Positions 1 through 26,403 of a stretch of DNA of 64,000 nucleotides are shown here, piece after piece (the stretch's first letter is position 1; every line of letters starts with the position of its first letter). The translations under genes and the position numbers were made by a program. The notes beneath the pieces are model-generated. The model had not been told where the DNA came from. It saw only the letters and a program-made list of their open reading frames with translations, and did not search any database. Source of the DNA: Galaxea fascicularis. Its lineage: Eukaryota; Cnidaria; Anthozoa; Scleractinia; Euphylliidae. Location of the stretch: assembly GCA_948470475.1 (NCBI GenBank), contig OX419344.1, positions 23,173,225-23,237,224 of the forward strand, in the 5' to 3' direction.

Positions 1-415
1 AACATCTATGCATAGTAACAAATTGATGAACTGTGTGAAGATACTGTTTCCTGATCCTGTTGTATTCATACTCAAATGTTATAAAAAGTTATCTGGTATG
101 TAGAATCCATTTCCAAATAAATAAAAATTAGGTTTTGAGCTTTAAATACTGGTGCCTTTATCAAGTGATTGAAGAAGAATTCAGTTGTTACACATTTACT
201 TCAAAAATTCAAGTTTAATAATTATAAGATTAACAGCAAGGGGCAAACAGAACATTAGAAGATGAAACAAAGAATTCATTGCTATGCCCCAAGACTGGGG
301 ATTAAACTAAATGCAGCCCTGAACTGGGGTATTTTTTGGAGGTAACTTCCACAGATCATAAAGGCACTACAAGCTTTTTAGCTTTCAGTGCCATCATGGT
401 GTTTTTAACAAGTGA

Positions 416-1364
<949 letters not shown>

Positions 1365-1444
1365 CCGATTGTCTCCCAGCTTTGAGAGAGACCTTGTATT
1401 AAAGCATTGTACCATAGGAGGGGACTACTCTGTAGCTTTCACTT

Positions 1445-1643
1445 AACCCTTCAAACCCTAAGGTTAAAATTTAAATTCTTATTTGTTGCCCTTAACACAT
1501 TTTCCATAGAAGAAATAAAAAAAATAATTAGTGTTAAAATATCGAGCAAATTCATCTTGTGTGATCCTGTCCACTCTGTTTCATAAAGTGTTGATATTAC
1601 AAGGAGAAATTTGATACTGGTCACTCTTAGGGTTTAAAAGGTT
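1445..1643. repeat. MITE-like element with AACCCTT / AAGGTT ends
   Basis: The left end AACCCTTCAAACCCTAAG is matched in reverse complement by CTTAGGGTTTAAAAGGTT on the right. The interior is AT-rich and non-coding. A diverged sister lies at 2207-2396. It overlaps the likely BACE 3' UTR and contains that gene's AATAAA (1514-1519), so the element may supply the poly(A) signal. Confidence 0.6.
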
Positions 1644-2206
1644 AATAAATAGTATGGTTTAAGATTTCATCCACAGGCTAAAATGTCACTGTGTCACATT
1701 GGACATTATGAGTAACAGTACTGTGGGTAAGAACTGCTTACTAGTAGCTTTCACCTGAACAGCAGATCCAGTACCTTTACTGTTCAGTACCATTTATCTG
1801 AACAATCTCATCTCTGTAGTATACCTGATTTTTGCCGTCTTGGTCTACGGCAGAGTCAACTAAGTATCAGGCAATCACAAAACTATGCCGGATAATAGTG
1901 GCTAAATATCAATAATTATTGAAAATAGTAAAGAAATAATGACATATTGTAGATAATAGTTCTGATTTATATTTTCATAACTGGTCAAATCTCAAGACAA
2001 TTTCTTTTAGAACCCATTCAACCACATCCAGTTTTTTTCTTTGTTCCAGTTGTAAAACTAAGTGGGTTAAGGGGTCTAAGGAAATTATTGGAAGAAATAT
2101 TGTTATTTAACATGTGGGTTTCCATCAACCAACAAAAAGGAACAGACGAGTGCAGTTGTACTATACAGCCATAAGTAAGAGGTTGCTTCTGAAGCACACT
2201 CTTTTT

Positions 2207-2396
2207 AAAACCCTTTAAAACCTGTGATCAAAATGTAAATTCTCATCTGTTGCCCCTGCACATGTCCTACAGAAGTAGCTGGGAGAAATTAAAATATTTA
2301 GCAAATTCATCTTGAGATCCTGTCCTTATTTCTTGCGACCACTCTTTTTTTAAGGAGGAATTTGAAGTTTATCACTCTCAGGGTTTAAAGGGTTTA
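2207..2396. repeat. MITE-like element, sister of 1445-1643
   Basis: The ends AAACCCTTTAAAACC and GGGTTTAAAGGGTTT form imperfect terminal inverted repeats. Interior words (CTCATCTGTTGCCC, AGCAAATTCATCTTG, GATCCTGTCC) are shared with the element at 1445-1643 in the same order. Confidence 0.6.
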
Positions 2397-3689
2397 ACTT
2401 AAAATGTGGTTCAAAGATATGCACTGTTATGATATGTCTTGCTATCAGACTTAGAAAAACATTTTTTTATTTCAATCCATTTTTTATAAGACACATTTTG
2501 TAATAAAAAACACATTGAACATATTTTTTCTTGTTTTCTCAATTGTTTTACCAGTAAAACGTGTTCTTAACTGCTAGTGCAGACAGCCAGAAACAACAAA
2601 GCAATGAAAGCATTATGTCAGCTTAATTGAGGTCATATAATATGGTAAAGCACAGGGGACCCACACAAACTGTGTGACCGTTGGGTATTGTGACCTGCTA
2701 ACTGAGTTTGCAGATTCGTTTTTAGGGGAATTCATAAATGTAAGTTTCTGTTGGAATAAATTGCCCGTTGTCTTGTAATCATCGGCATGTTTGTTGAAAA
2801 ACATTTCAAATGTATTCAAGTCTTAACCGCTAGTGTCAAATGGAAAGGAGACAGCTGCAAGTTTGAAACAAACAAGGAGACTCATTAGATTATCTACACA
2901 ACATGCAAACTACTGGTATTCGCACACAGAAACAAAATCTCACTGCAGCGAGTCATCAAAACTAATCTTTCCATCAAATAGTGCATCCCACGTTAACACC
3001 AACAGGCATCTTGTTATAAATAGAACACTTCCATAACTTCAAAACCCTACAAATTTTAAAGTAAAAACGTGATACAATTCAAACTGAATTATATGTGATC
3101 ATTTTATCTGGTCATGTAAGGACATATAGGAGGAATTAATTACCCTTTAAAGTCCTCAGACAAGTTACTCTCTGTTGAACAAAATTATTATTTGACTTAG
3201 TGATTTGGTGTTGTCGGACTTTGCTATAAACATATACCATTAATTAAGCAACATAAGTGACAGGTTTGTTTTTGAAGGAAAGGCATTGCTTATAATTTGA
3301 TGATTCCAGGGTCACTGTGAATAAGCAAGTAATCTTGAGATCATGGGTAGCACATCTGGTTAGCAAAAGAAGACAAGCAAATGCCAGAACCAGGGTTCTC
3401 CTTCTGTGCAGGTGAAAGGCAATTTTCGTCACCTGTTGACAACAAGTTTGGCTGCAACTCTGACTTGAGCCAAAAAAGAAAATGAGAGAAAAGTTTGATT
3501 TCTCCATCTTATGTCCTTTCTTCTATGGCAACTCTGTTTGAGAAGCAAAACCCTACAGAACCCTTGAATTCACTCACCAAACACAATGAAAATAGCGTTT
3601 GACCACAGCTAGATTACCCAAACATCATCTTGCGAGCAAGGTATTGTCTGGATAGGGGTAATAAGTTGGCAAGACAACAGCATACCCAG
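2397..3689. other. Convergent intergenic spacer, nothing recognised
   Basis: This lies between the 3' ends of the BACE-like gene (+) and the phosphatase gene (-). Only short ORFs without family resemblance or splice support are present. TTTAAT at 3690-3695 reads ATTAAA on the minus strand and is a possible poly(A) signal for the phosphatase gene. Confidence 0.5.
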
Positions 3690-3845
3690 TTTAATAATCA
3701 ATAATTATCAGCAATCGTATTCACATTTGTTTGATTCAGAATAGCTGAGACTCGTCACAGGTTCCAACAAAACCTGCCTACCAAGAGCTCCTGCTCTGGC
3801 TGGACTAATAATTATTTCTTGCTGCAAATTAATGTTCATTAATGG

Positions 3846-5076
3846 CTAACTAGCTGAATTGCGTGCAGATTGCAATGGTAACTTAAATGAGGCTAAACTA
3901 GGCATATAAAAATCTGGAACAGAATTCCTGTCACTGGGATTGCTAGAATTCTGACAGTATTTCACGTCTTCAAGAGATGAGATTCCAGTCAGCGTAAGAA
4001 CAGTTGTTAAGCCACAGCTGTTGCCAAACAAGATGTCTGTGTCAAGTCTAAAAGGATACAATAAATCAACACTTGATCTGCATATTTGGAAAAAATAGCC
4101 CAAGGAAAGAGTTCTCAAGGCTATTAGTAATGCATGGGGTACATGAGCTGAGGCCAAAACAATCCAATGCTTAGCGCAAAACCCAATCAAGGCCAAATAA
4201 AAATGAAATAATTACTTATAATACTGGTAAATAACACAGTTTAACGGTCAACCAACAAACCACTGAAACTGGAAGCCTTAAATATATTTTGTCATGAGTA
4301 TGTGTTCCAAGTTTTTAAAAACAACAGGTTCTTAAAAAATTGAAAACCCTGTATATGGATGCTCTTTACACGCCCTAAAAAAGTCCTTGCAGCAATCTTT
4401 TAACCCTAAGATGTTCAGCAGAAAATATTAACCCCCCCACCCCAAAAGTCAACAAATTAGCATTTTTAAACCCCCAAAGGGCCCCCCCCCCCTTTCTGGC
4501 AATGATATCCTTAGGGTAACCCCATAAAAAATAACAATCAACAACTATCAAATTATTGATTAATTAAGTTACACTATTATTATGGCAACACACAAATAAT
4601 CTAGGAAGAGCACCAACACTACCAAACAGAGCCCTTAGAACTCAGGTTATACAGTATCAGGTGTCAGTGGATAGTAAGTGTTATTTCAACAAAAACAAGA
4701 TAGTGGTAACAGGATAGACTTGCTCACAAGTCGAGCTTTTGAGCGTGTAGCGCGAGCAAGCGAGCGTGAAGCAAGACCAGAAAACCAAGCGAACGACTTT
4801 GAGAAAGTCTAGTAACAGGACTGTGTAACAGCATAAGACTTAACACTCCCATAGTGTAAACTGTGTAACAAAGTGCCCCTCATCAAATTTTTGATATCAA
4901 GTGAGGAATAAATTATGTGGTATGGCCAGTACTACCTAGTGATGGAAATCAGCTGAGATTTTATCACTGATCATCGGAAATAATCAGATTTACCCAACCG
5001 ATCGATCATCGATTATAATTGGAAAATCTATTGCTAAAAAAAAAAGTATGTTTCACCTGTGTACAAGTCACAGTGG

Positions 5077-5113
<37 letters not shown>

Positions 5114-8100
5114 TACATTAACATTAGTTAACTACCTGATTTTCTTCTTAACAGTATTTAGAAATTGCACTCGCCAAGCCAATCGAGGGGAACCTACAGT
5201 TTACACTCAGTTTACATACCAAATCATTGTCTTCAATAGAACCATTCAATAATTTATAATCAATTGTCGCGTCACTTAAAGATTTTTGATCAATGATCGA
5301 TTATAATCGATGATCGGAACACCACTGGTACTACCACACCCATATTACCAGATGAGCAAGTCAGCCACGGGCAGATTTCATTAGTGCTACAACCCAAAAG
5401 TATGACCAAACCCCAGGCAGTGTACACCAAGATAAATGTCTGGTTCCACACTCACACCTGCACTCTTTGCAATACATTCATGTCTAATTTAAGCATCAAC
5501 TTACCTATCTCCTATCATGCAGGCCTTTGATGGGTCAATGTTGTGACTAGTATATAAACAAGAGCAGTGTCTCAGTTATACCTTTCATGGCTCATGATGC
5601 CAATACCAACTAAGTATTTGAACTCAGTGTTTGACCTGTTCTTACCGTGAATTCATGCAATCAAACATTATTCTCTCAGGTTTCCCTACAACTTTTGCTT
5701 TCCTTCTAGCTGCTGTTTCCACTGAGATAACAAGGCAACCTGTACCTGTGGTATTAATAAATGTGATCATTATCTCGTGTTGATACTTAACTTATAATAA
5801 AACAAAAAATAATAATAATGCATTACTTCTTATTTACATTTATCATCATTTGATGATAAAATATAAGCCAAGAGGGTCCTGAAGAGTTAGAACCATCTGG
5901 TGGAATGACTAAAAAACACCACATACCACAGCAAAGACCTGCTCACCAGCTTTCAATAATTTTGGTTACACTTCAGGATTAAATTCATTGATGAAACAGT
6001 TAGAACTATCCCTAACCACAACAATGGTTTATGCTTTTAACGGGTCATGGAACCACATGTAACATTTACGTTAAAACAAGAGAATTCAGATATAAAACAG
6101 TACCTGGAACAACAATATCATTGCTGGTAAATGGAAATCTGTCGTCACAGTTTGTTGCAATAAATATGCAGGAGTCCTTAGCAAGATAACTAGCAGCTTT
6201 GACAAGTTTATGGTAACTGAAGTGTTCATCGAAACCACAAACAACTGCTCCAACCTAAAACAAGAAACTTGATTAACTGACAAGTAGTGTTTGAAAGATA
6301 CTTCACAACAGTTTCAAGTTTCCAAATTCTTTTGCTACTTTTTCAAGCTGTCTAGAAATTTCTGGGTACAAAAATTTGAAAACACCTATTTTATGACATA
6401 CAATTGCTACATGAATATATAAGTATGAGTTGAAGGGACCAGGAAAAAGTCACCTATACATGCAGTGCAATTTATGACAGTACCTGCCCGGAGTGCTGTG
6501 GAGGCAGGATGGCTGAGTGCTTTAGGGTGCTGGATTTCAATGCAGTGACCTGGGTTCAAATCTTGCTGGTGTTGTTCTGGGTGAGTGCCTGGTTCAACTC
6601 CCCAGTCATCATTGTAAATGGCTAACTGGTCTGCCTCCCACCAGTTGGGATTCTTAATTTTATTGTTTTCATTTGTATTACGTGATTCATTGTCCCTGAA
6701 AAGCCCCTCTAGGGGAGTGGTCAATTAAGTATTTTTTTTGGCCTGGTTCAGACGCCGCTCAACTCATGTGCCAATACTAATTGAATTAGGTTCAACTTTG
6801 GAGCAACATTGGCACGACAGCTGATACAGACAGTGTACCATGTGTCAAACCTAACACATATTTTATATATAGACAAGGTATTATACATTTATACATTGTC
6901 ATAATTAATGCATTTAGTTCGGCACATGAGAAGAGCACCGCATGAATCAGTTGCCATTCCAGTGTCAAATAATGCGCACACCTTGTCGAATTTAACAACG
7001 TTGCTGCACCAAATTAAAACTGCCGTACTGAATTGATTCAGATGCCACTCTTTTGCCAGACATAATTCATCAATTAGGTTCGGCACGAGTGGAGTGGCAT
7101 ATGAACCAGGCCTTATTTATGAGTCAAATTTGCCCTAATTAACCACTGTCTTGATTAAGCTACCCAATATGTGCAGAAACATGTGAAACAACTAATCCAC
7201 CCAATGGATTTAATTAGGCCATTTCAAGTTGAGTCTTGGTCGATGAATCACAAAAATTAATAATCAAGATCTTTTTCCAGGAAACACTGAGTGATAACAT
7301 ACAAGATGCAATACTACCGGTATTAGTTAAGCATTGCATTTAATTTCTCTGGTTTCTGTCTCTTTGATTGAACCTTTACCTCTGGGTCCAGGGTAAATGA
7401 AGTCCACTCTTTAATGTTGTAACCACCAGTTGAATTATCTGGCTGCCAAAAAAATGTAGTGCTTTAAATAAATGATTTGAGGTTTCACGGTATTAGTTAG
7501 CATGCATGCCATGGCCTCCTATTTTAGGATCTAGACAAAGAAAAGGATGACAGGAAAGAGGGACAATCATGAGGCCCTGAGGTGAGTTGGCTTGTGTTAT
7601 TCTCTAAGATATAAACAGGTTTACAAAGAAGTGTAAACAAGACTTAATACCATTAAAAAAACTTTCCTCAGCAATAACAGCAGTTTTGGAGACTTGGTTT
7701 TTAGAAAGGAAACAACATTTTGTAAAGAATACAGTCATGTTTTGGCAGTTCTTTTGCCATCGCCAGTTGGAATATGTATAAAGTGAATATATAGTGTAAC
7801 AGAGAATAACAACAACTGTAATAACAAAAGAAAACAACCTTAAGCCGCGGCTACACAAGCGATTTTTTTGCTTGCGATGGTGATGCAATTTTTTCTAAAT
7901 TTGTTGCATCGCCAGCGCACACTAAAAATCACAGGTGTAGCCACCCTTGCACAGGTGCTGCGATGGTGACAGTGAAAAAATCGCAAAACAAAATTACCAG
8001 AAATTCAATGAGTTGAACTTTTTTCAACAAAATCACAGACTTTGTCACTCGTGTAGCCACTACCACGCACAAGCAACGTAACAATTTCCAGAAAAGATTG

Positions 8101-10626
8101 CATGACCATCGCAAGCCAAAAGTCGCTTGTGTAGCTGCGGCTTAAGAACCTATCTAAATCCAACAATAATAATAATAAATTAATAATAAACAATTTAATA
8201 TATAGTTCCAGTACTGTTAGATATTTAAAACTGCTTATAAGTAATATTAAAAGAAAATGAAACAAATCATGGACTTCTGTCTCTGCCAACTGTAGTTCAA
8301 AATTGCAGCGCGAATCTAATGCAACTTACTCCAGAACCAATATGTGGAATGTGCAGTGCATCAAGTTCCTCCACCATTCCTGTTGTGCCAATGATAAAAA
8401 CTTTCTTTTCAAACTTCAGAATCTCTTTTAAGTAATATGCCACAGCATATGATGTGCCATAGATTTCTTCCTGTGTATGAACAAAATAAAAGGATTAGTT
8501 CAATTTAAAAATAGAAAATGCTCTCTAAGTTTTCATAAGTGAACATGGTGAAACCTCCCATAAGTTAGTAGACACCCATGGAACAAGCACACATCTGTGT
8601 ATATCAGAGGTGTTTCAGTAGGAAAATCACTGGGACCATGGTTTGTTGGTATCTGTCTACGAGAGCCACCTGCTCGCGGGATATGTTCAGAAGCAGTGGC
8701 CAATGTAGGTCTCAGGTGTGTTTCACAACTTTGTTCAATTCTACCAGTCCTTTATAAGTTGCAACACAAAAAGGAAAGGGAAGTCTTAAAGTACTATTCC
8801 ATTTGTCAAAAGTTATTAACATTTGGATTTTTCAATTTCTGATTAGAAACTATCTACAAATTGAGCATGCTACCTGCCTGCCATAAGCAGCAATGTTTAT
8901 TGGCAGGTAGTGTCTTCTACAGATGACCCTTAACTGATAAATCCTAAATGAAAAGATGTAGCACTCACTTTAAAAGCTTCAATTCCAAACTTTTTCATCT
9001 TTTCTATATAATTGTCTCTTGACCTGGAGCTGTTGTTGGTCACAAAGAAAATTCTTTTCCCCTGAGAGTAGAAAAGTAAAGTTTAAAAGCAATAAAATAT
9101 TACACTTTTATAATTATTATATCACTATCACTACCACTGTCACTGTCATTCTTAGTACTCAAGTTCAGGATGTAAATATGCATAAACAATGTCTTGCAGT
9201 ATTTGATCCGGAAATATTATTATTGATGATGTAAAAAAAAAAGTACTTATAATAAGTTCTACTGTGTCAAAAAAATTGAGAAATTTCATTAACAACATAA
9301 GCTTTTTCACACTAACCTAACAACAAACAACATTTAAAAAGAACAACTGGCCAAGCTCCCAGTGGCAGCCATGATGTACATAAGTAGAGGACTGGTACAT
9401 GGTTCATACAGGTGAAAAGAGCTTTTATTCAAGGACTTTTCCAGGACTTTATCACAAAATTCAAGGAGTCCATCCAATCACAGCATTTGCATTAGGCCTT
9501 TTTCCTGTCACCTTTGAATGCAGTCACCCAACCTTTGTAGAGGGAATTACGTTCCCACTGCCGATTAAATATATGCAGTTTCTTCTTTGACCTTTTGAAT
9601 TCATTTGATAATAAAATGAAGAGCGCCAAAGTTGAATAAATTTCACGCTTCGAGCGATGCGTCAAGCTACATTTCCCTTGTGGTTTTGTTTGCTTGTTGG
9701 GGGGCTTCACAATAATCACTTGCGAAACCCTATTGGAAGGCGCAGTTACTTAGATCTTTTGAATAAGAAACACTGAATTGTCCTGATATAAAAGCTTTGT
9801 CTTTTTTGAGACTTCAAAAGCGTTTCTCGGGTGATGTGATACAATCTTTTTCATCTTTTGATGTGAAAATGAACTTATTTTGCTTTAGTCTCAAGTATTC
9901 AAGGACTTCTTCATAACATTCAAGCACTGCACCTACAAATTCAAGGAGTTTTCAAGCACAAAATCTTTTTCAAGGAGTTTTCAAGGACCAAGCAGTTTTT
10001 CAAGGAGTTTTCCAGGCCCGTGCGAACCATGTGGTAGGCAGAGGGGTATGGAGAAGGGGAAAGCATGAGATGATGTATGGCCTTAGCTTCCCAGATCTTC
10101 TTCTGTTCATCCCATTTCTCTCTGACTCCTCTTCCTTCTCTGTAATTCCAACCTCCCCCTTATTTTGATTGTTTCCACCACTTTTTCTTCAGGAGTCAGT
10201 CCTTTCTAATTTGCCGGTACTCACTCGGCATAATGATGACGTAAGATTATGGGCGGTGAGTAATAGCGGGGTATTTTTTCTGTCAAGCTCCTTTTTTACA
10301 GAAATTTTAAATGTTATAAAAAGTAAGCTTAACTCAGAGATGGAACATACTCTGTACATGCCATGCCATTTATAATGAAGGATAATACTTCTTACCAATT
10401 TCCGAAGTCCTTGCAAAACTTCTGCAGCACCATCAATACTACCAACCTCGTTCCAAACAACGCCTACATCAGAAAAAATAAAAGGAACAATTTTAAATCA
10501 CACAACGCAGTAGCCCCATTATTGCTTAATTCATTTACCATCACAGTCAAAGATAAACGTATCCATAGAAGCAATAAATTCAGCTGCTTTTTCTCCTTCG
10601 AGAAGTTCACAGGACTTGCCCGCCAT
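3846..10626 (-). CDS. PGP: Phosphoglycolate phosphatase (HAD family, PGP/chronophin type)
   Basis: Nine exons join in phase to 315 residues (human PGP is 321): 10539-10626, 10396-10463, 9061-8969, 8470-8330, 7442-7380, 6254-6104, 5745-5646, 5546-5505 and 4047-3846. HAD motif I is DCDGVVW, with the nucleophile and acid/base aspartates at residues 27 and 29. Motif II is VTNNSS (about 59-64). Motif III is the Lys of VVGKPE, and motif IV is MIGDRLDTD. The C2-type cap region contains [11 protein letters not shown] and ends in DIVVPGTGCLV, typical of PGP/PDXP. The family hydrolyses 2-phosphoglycolate and related metabolites such as glycerol-3-phosphate in the cytosol. The chosen start ATGGCG has A at -3; an in-frame ATG 20 codons upstream (about 10686) is possible. 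The introns are full of repeats. It is head-to-head with ATG16L1, with 75 bp between the ATGs. A PDXP-like specificity cannot be excluded. Confidence 0.93.
4716..4811. repeat. Short inverted-repeat element
   Basis: TAGACTTGCTCACAAGTCG on the left is loosely mirrored by CGACTTTGAGAAAGTCTA on the right, around a purine-rich GAGCAAGCGAGCG core. It looks like a small palindromic MITE within the last PGP intron. Confidence 0.5.
4990..5325. repeat. Palindrome-ended element with ATT microsatellite
   Basis: The left part holds CGATCATCGATTATAAT and the right part ATTATAATCGATGATCGG, forming terminal inverted repeats. Inside is an (ATT)n run at about 5082-5114. The unusual GATCGATTATAATCGATGATC words do not occur elsewhere in the window. 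Confidence 0.5.
6500..6735 (+). repeat. tRNA-derived SINE, copy 2 (in PGP intron)
   Basis: A-box-like TGGCTGAGTGC (6510-6520) and B-box-like GGTTCAAATCT (6553-6563) are followed by the same body as the copy at 858 (GAGTGCCTGGTTCAACTCC, CTAACTGGTCTGCCTCCC, TTGGGATTCTTA). It ends in CAATTAAGTATTTTTTTT. It is antisense to the host gene. Confidence 0.8.
6740..7112. repeat. MITE with GGCCTGGTTCA termini
   Basis: The left end GGCCTGGTTCAGACGCC and the right end GGCATATGAACCAGGCC are inverted repeats of about 17 bp with a few mismatches. Internal words GGTTCAACTTTGGAGC and GGTTCGGCACGAGTGG suggest subterminal repeats. There is no coding capacity. A related element may be the one at 13256-13602. Confidence 0.65.
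7840..8145. repeat. TTAA-flanked MITE (piggyBac-like ends)
   Basis: The terminal inverted repeats are GCCGCGGCTACACAAGCGA and TCGCTTGTGTAGCTGCGGC, each abutting TTAA (7840-7843 and 8142-8145). TTAA target duplication is the hallmark of piggyBac-type transposition. At about 0.3 kb with no ORF it must depend on a transposase elsewhere. Inside are further alternations of CTTGCGATGG and CGTGTAGCCAC, so the element is partly palindromic. Confidence 0.75.
9397..10032. repeat. Non-autonomous element with CATGGTTC ends and CAAGGAGTTTTC repeats
   Basis: The left ACATGGTTCATACAGG pairs with the right CCCGTGCGAACCATGT as terminal inverted repeats. The right arm carries several copies of a CAAGGAGTTTTC / CAAGGACTT word (9900-10015), a simple subterminal repeat array, and the left arm has diverged versions. 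Length is 636 bp with no ORF of note. It sits in PGP intron 2. Confidence 0.65.
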
Positions 10627-10701
10627 TTTGATTTTAAAATATACCAGGTCCCTAACTGGTTCGCTCGCATGAGGGTGGACGTTCATTCCCAGTCTTACAA
10701 G
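10627..10701. promoter_or_regulatory. Compact bidirectional promoter, PGP / ATG16L1
   Basis: Only 75 bp separate the initiator ATGs of PGP (minus) and ATG16L1 (plus), both well placed by conserved N-terminal sequence. There is no TATA box. The 5' UTRs must be very short or overlap. The promoter role is inferred from position. Confidence 0.6.
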
Positions 10702-23539
<12,838 letters not shown>

Positions 23540-24280
23540 GACTCCGTCCAGCTCGGACAATGGCATTTATAAAGTGATACAGACAGTGGAACAATGCAAC
23601 TACTGTTTACTTTTTTCTCATGGTAAATTAAAAGTTTGGCTGCAATATAGTTTGAAATAAAATTACCAGTATCTCAGTATACAATCATTAAAAATTAGCA
23701 TAAAAAGTGCCAAATCTGTGTTTAATGTTAGCTACTCTTGTGCCATTAATTTTACTGTACTGGAGAACTGGTAACTATTAATAATAGTCTGTCTGTTTGA
23801 ATGTGTGAGTGCAAATTATAGAACCTTCAAATAATTTGTGAGGCTCTAAATTTCCACCTGGTTACTTTCTACAAATTGGTGTCTCAGACACCACTGAATA
23901 CTGAGTAGATTGTGATAGTGAAGCACTATCTAGCAGTTCATAGAATAGTGAGTCTGATTTTGCATATGTTGGCACACTCAATAATGTAAAATCAATCACA
24001 ACAAAAGACTCGGTGTGGGCAGCCCAATACACCATACAAACACTAAAAATTGGTTTATTCCAAGAAAAAAATTTCTGTTTTCTTCATTTTCATCCAATAA
24101 GAACTTTTACTTTTGCATTTCTGGACATAGTAATGAGGAACCCTTGCTTTATTTTCTAACCAAAAAGTAAATATTTTAGACCTCATGTCCCAAACCCTGT
24201 AAATATCTCCCCATTTTAGGCTTAATGAGCCAGTATCTATCATGCTTCTTCCAATGAATGTAAAAACATTTGCCAAAATG

Positions 24281-24373
24281 TTAGCCTGGGTGGCAGGGGA
24301 GGGAAGGGGAGAAAAACACAGTCCCAAGTCACACATTTTTCTCCCCTTCCCTCTCCCTCCCAATACAGGCTAC
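24281..24373. repeat. Small G/C-tract hairpin element
   Basis: TTAGCCTGGGTGGCAGGGGA then GGGAAGGGGAGAAAAA pairs with TTTTTCTCCCCTTCCC then CAATACAGGCTA. The arms are about 40 bp with few mismatches, separated by a short loop containing CACAGTCCCAAG. Confidence 0.75.
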
Positions 24374-25380
24374 CGAAATGTGCAAAGTTTCATTCGACTT
24401 CCCCAAATTCTGGAATAACAGGTAATGGGATAGTCCCCAGATTTGTTGTTTTAGGTAAATTTTGGAAGATGAGTTTAGGTAATTCTTGATTGAATGTGAC
24501 ATTAAACTTAAAGTTCTTAACTAAGGCAAGAGGAAGTTGTGTGAAGAACTTGCCAATTTTGCAGTCAGAAATGGCTTAGAGTTCATTACCCTGTGAATTC
24601 ATACCAACATGCCTACACTATGAAGACACTGATATAAAAGTGGTGTATAACTGTATGTCAGAACATTCTGCTTCAAGGAAAGGTATGTTGGAGATAACAG
24701 TATTTCCAAAACATATGACATATTGTCTATCAGTATCTTATTGAAAATGGAGATTTAGGTAACCTACCAGTGCCTTTAAACATGTATATTTCAGTCCTAC
24801 GATAGGAACTGTGATATAATTTTTCCAAACTCAATTGAATAGCCTAAGGCGGGTATTTGAAAACCATTTTCATTGGTAGAAAATACAGGGTTCTTTACTG
24901 TTGTTACCAGTAATTAAATTAATGTGAGCAATTTGTTCAAAGCTGTAAAAAATATAAGAGGGAACTCTTCTTATAAAGCTGATACATATTTTGTCAGTGT
25001 TCTGGTAGCAAGATGCTGCGTCCATTAAATGTAAATACAAATGAAATTGACTGCACCGTAACTTAATTAATAAAATAACATTGTTTTCACAAATGCTTTG
25101 TTGGTTACTTGTGTGGGCAGGGTGGTTATTACTAAAACACTGCATCAGTCTTGCCTCGTTAGGCTCAACCTTTTTGTTTTCCAGAGCATGTGCTTGGCTA
25201 ACTGTACACTTTCCCTCACAACACACTACAGAACAGCACTGTTTGGTACCTTTCACTTCATTGTACCAACACAGATCTGGAAGAACAATAGTTATCATAT
25301 TACAACCAGAAAACATTGTCAGGATTACAAGTCATGTTGCTGTCCAATACTTCACTCTGGAACAAGGTACTATCTACATC

Positions 25381-25542
25381 AGGGCTGTGCACTAGCAGCC
25401 CCGGTCTCCTGTGGTGACTTACTTTTGCCTTTGGGCAACCAGGAAATATTATTTTGTTTTTGCACTAAACTTATATCCTGGGTGCCCTGGATTTCAAGGG
25501 TTTAAAGTTTTGGGCAACCAGCTACTTTTCTTAGAGCACAAC
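25381..25542. repeat. hAT-like short element, GGGCTGTGC ends, copy 1
   Basis: The ends AGGGCTGTGCACTAG and CTTAGAGCACAACC are short inverted repeats. The interior (GTGACTTACTTTTGCC, AACCAGGAAATATTA, CCCTGGATTTCAAGGGTTTA) recurs in reverse orientation at 33391-33549. Confidence 0.75.
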
Positions 25543-26031
25543 CTTGATCTACATAAATAATGAAGTTTGCCAATAAATTAACATTATAATATAAATTATA
25601 CAGATACATCAAATTGTTAAATCAAAGACTTTTTCTTTACCAACAAACCCTCTCAATGAAGTGCGACATTTCATATTGAGGCAAACAATCACCAAAAAAC
25701 TAGTTTAGTCGGCATGACATGATCCTAGAAAGGTTACTTTCGGGGAAAAAATAGTTTCTTTCATTTTCTGTAACACATAATCCTTATCTATAAATTTTTT
25801 TTTTGAAAAATATACACATACAATCTTGTCCCAATAATTCAACTAACAGATAGCTTTTGTTCACAGATAAGTTACTATAAGGTCGGGACAGCAGAAAGCA
25901 AATTGTGATATTTCATGTATCACCTACTGTAGTTGTTATATAGTCCTACCGGTTTTTCCAAATATTCTGTAACTGACAATGATGTTCGATACATCAAAAA
26001 ATGTCATAATCTTTTTAAAAATCACGATAAG

Positions 26032-26403
26032 TTACTATCCAGTGAATAACATGCACTGCAGCTTAATAAATATACACTTTTAGTATATACTAAAACAGTG
26101 GATAGCGTTGAACGTGCATGCTGATTGGCTACTCAAACTCTGGATATCCTGTGCCATTCACCCCCGAGCAATTCGCGCAGAATTTGCACCTGAAAATGTT
26201 GTAATCTTTGCAGTAATAAATGAGTTAAATTCATCTTTTTGTGGTATATTTTCTCACTGTTTTAGTGTATACTAAAACAACTATTCACCGAAGTGTTGGT
26301 GGCTAGTGGTGGATATTTACCTCGCTGTTTCACGGCTTGGTAAATATCCACCACTAACCACCTCCACTTCAGTGAATAGTTGTTAATTACCCACTGGATA
26401 GTG
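26032..26403. repeat. MITE with CTATCCAGTG ends
   Basis: The ends TTACTATCCAGTGAATAAC and CCCACTGGATAGTGAC are inverted repeats. Inside are TAGTATATACTAAAACA and TAGTGTATACTAAAACA, and a long palindrome, GTGGTGGATATTTACC against GGTAAATATCCACCAC (about 26310-26358). No ORF. Confidence 0.7.

Noticed and set aside
3244..3507. 87-codon minus-strand ORF with a Cys-rich, hydrophobic stretch
   Set aside because: No homology recognised and no supporting promoter, splice or poly(A) context.
24870..25505. ORFs of 104-148 codons on both strands
   Set aside because: They overlap each other and a hAT-like repeat, lack splice context and resemble no known family.
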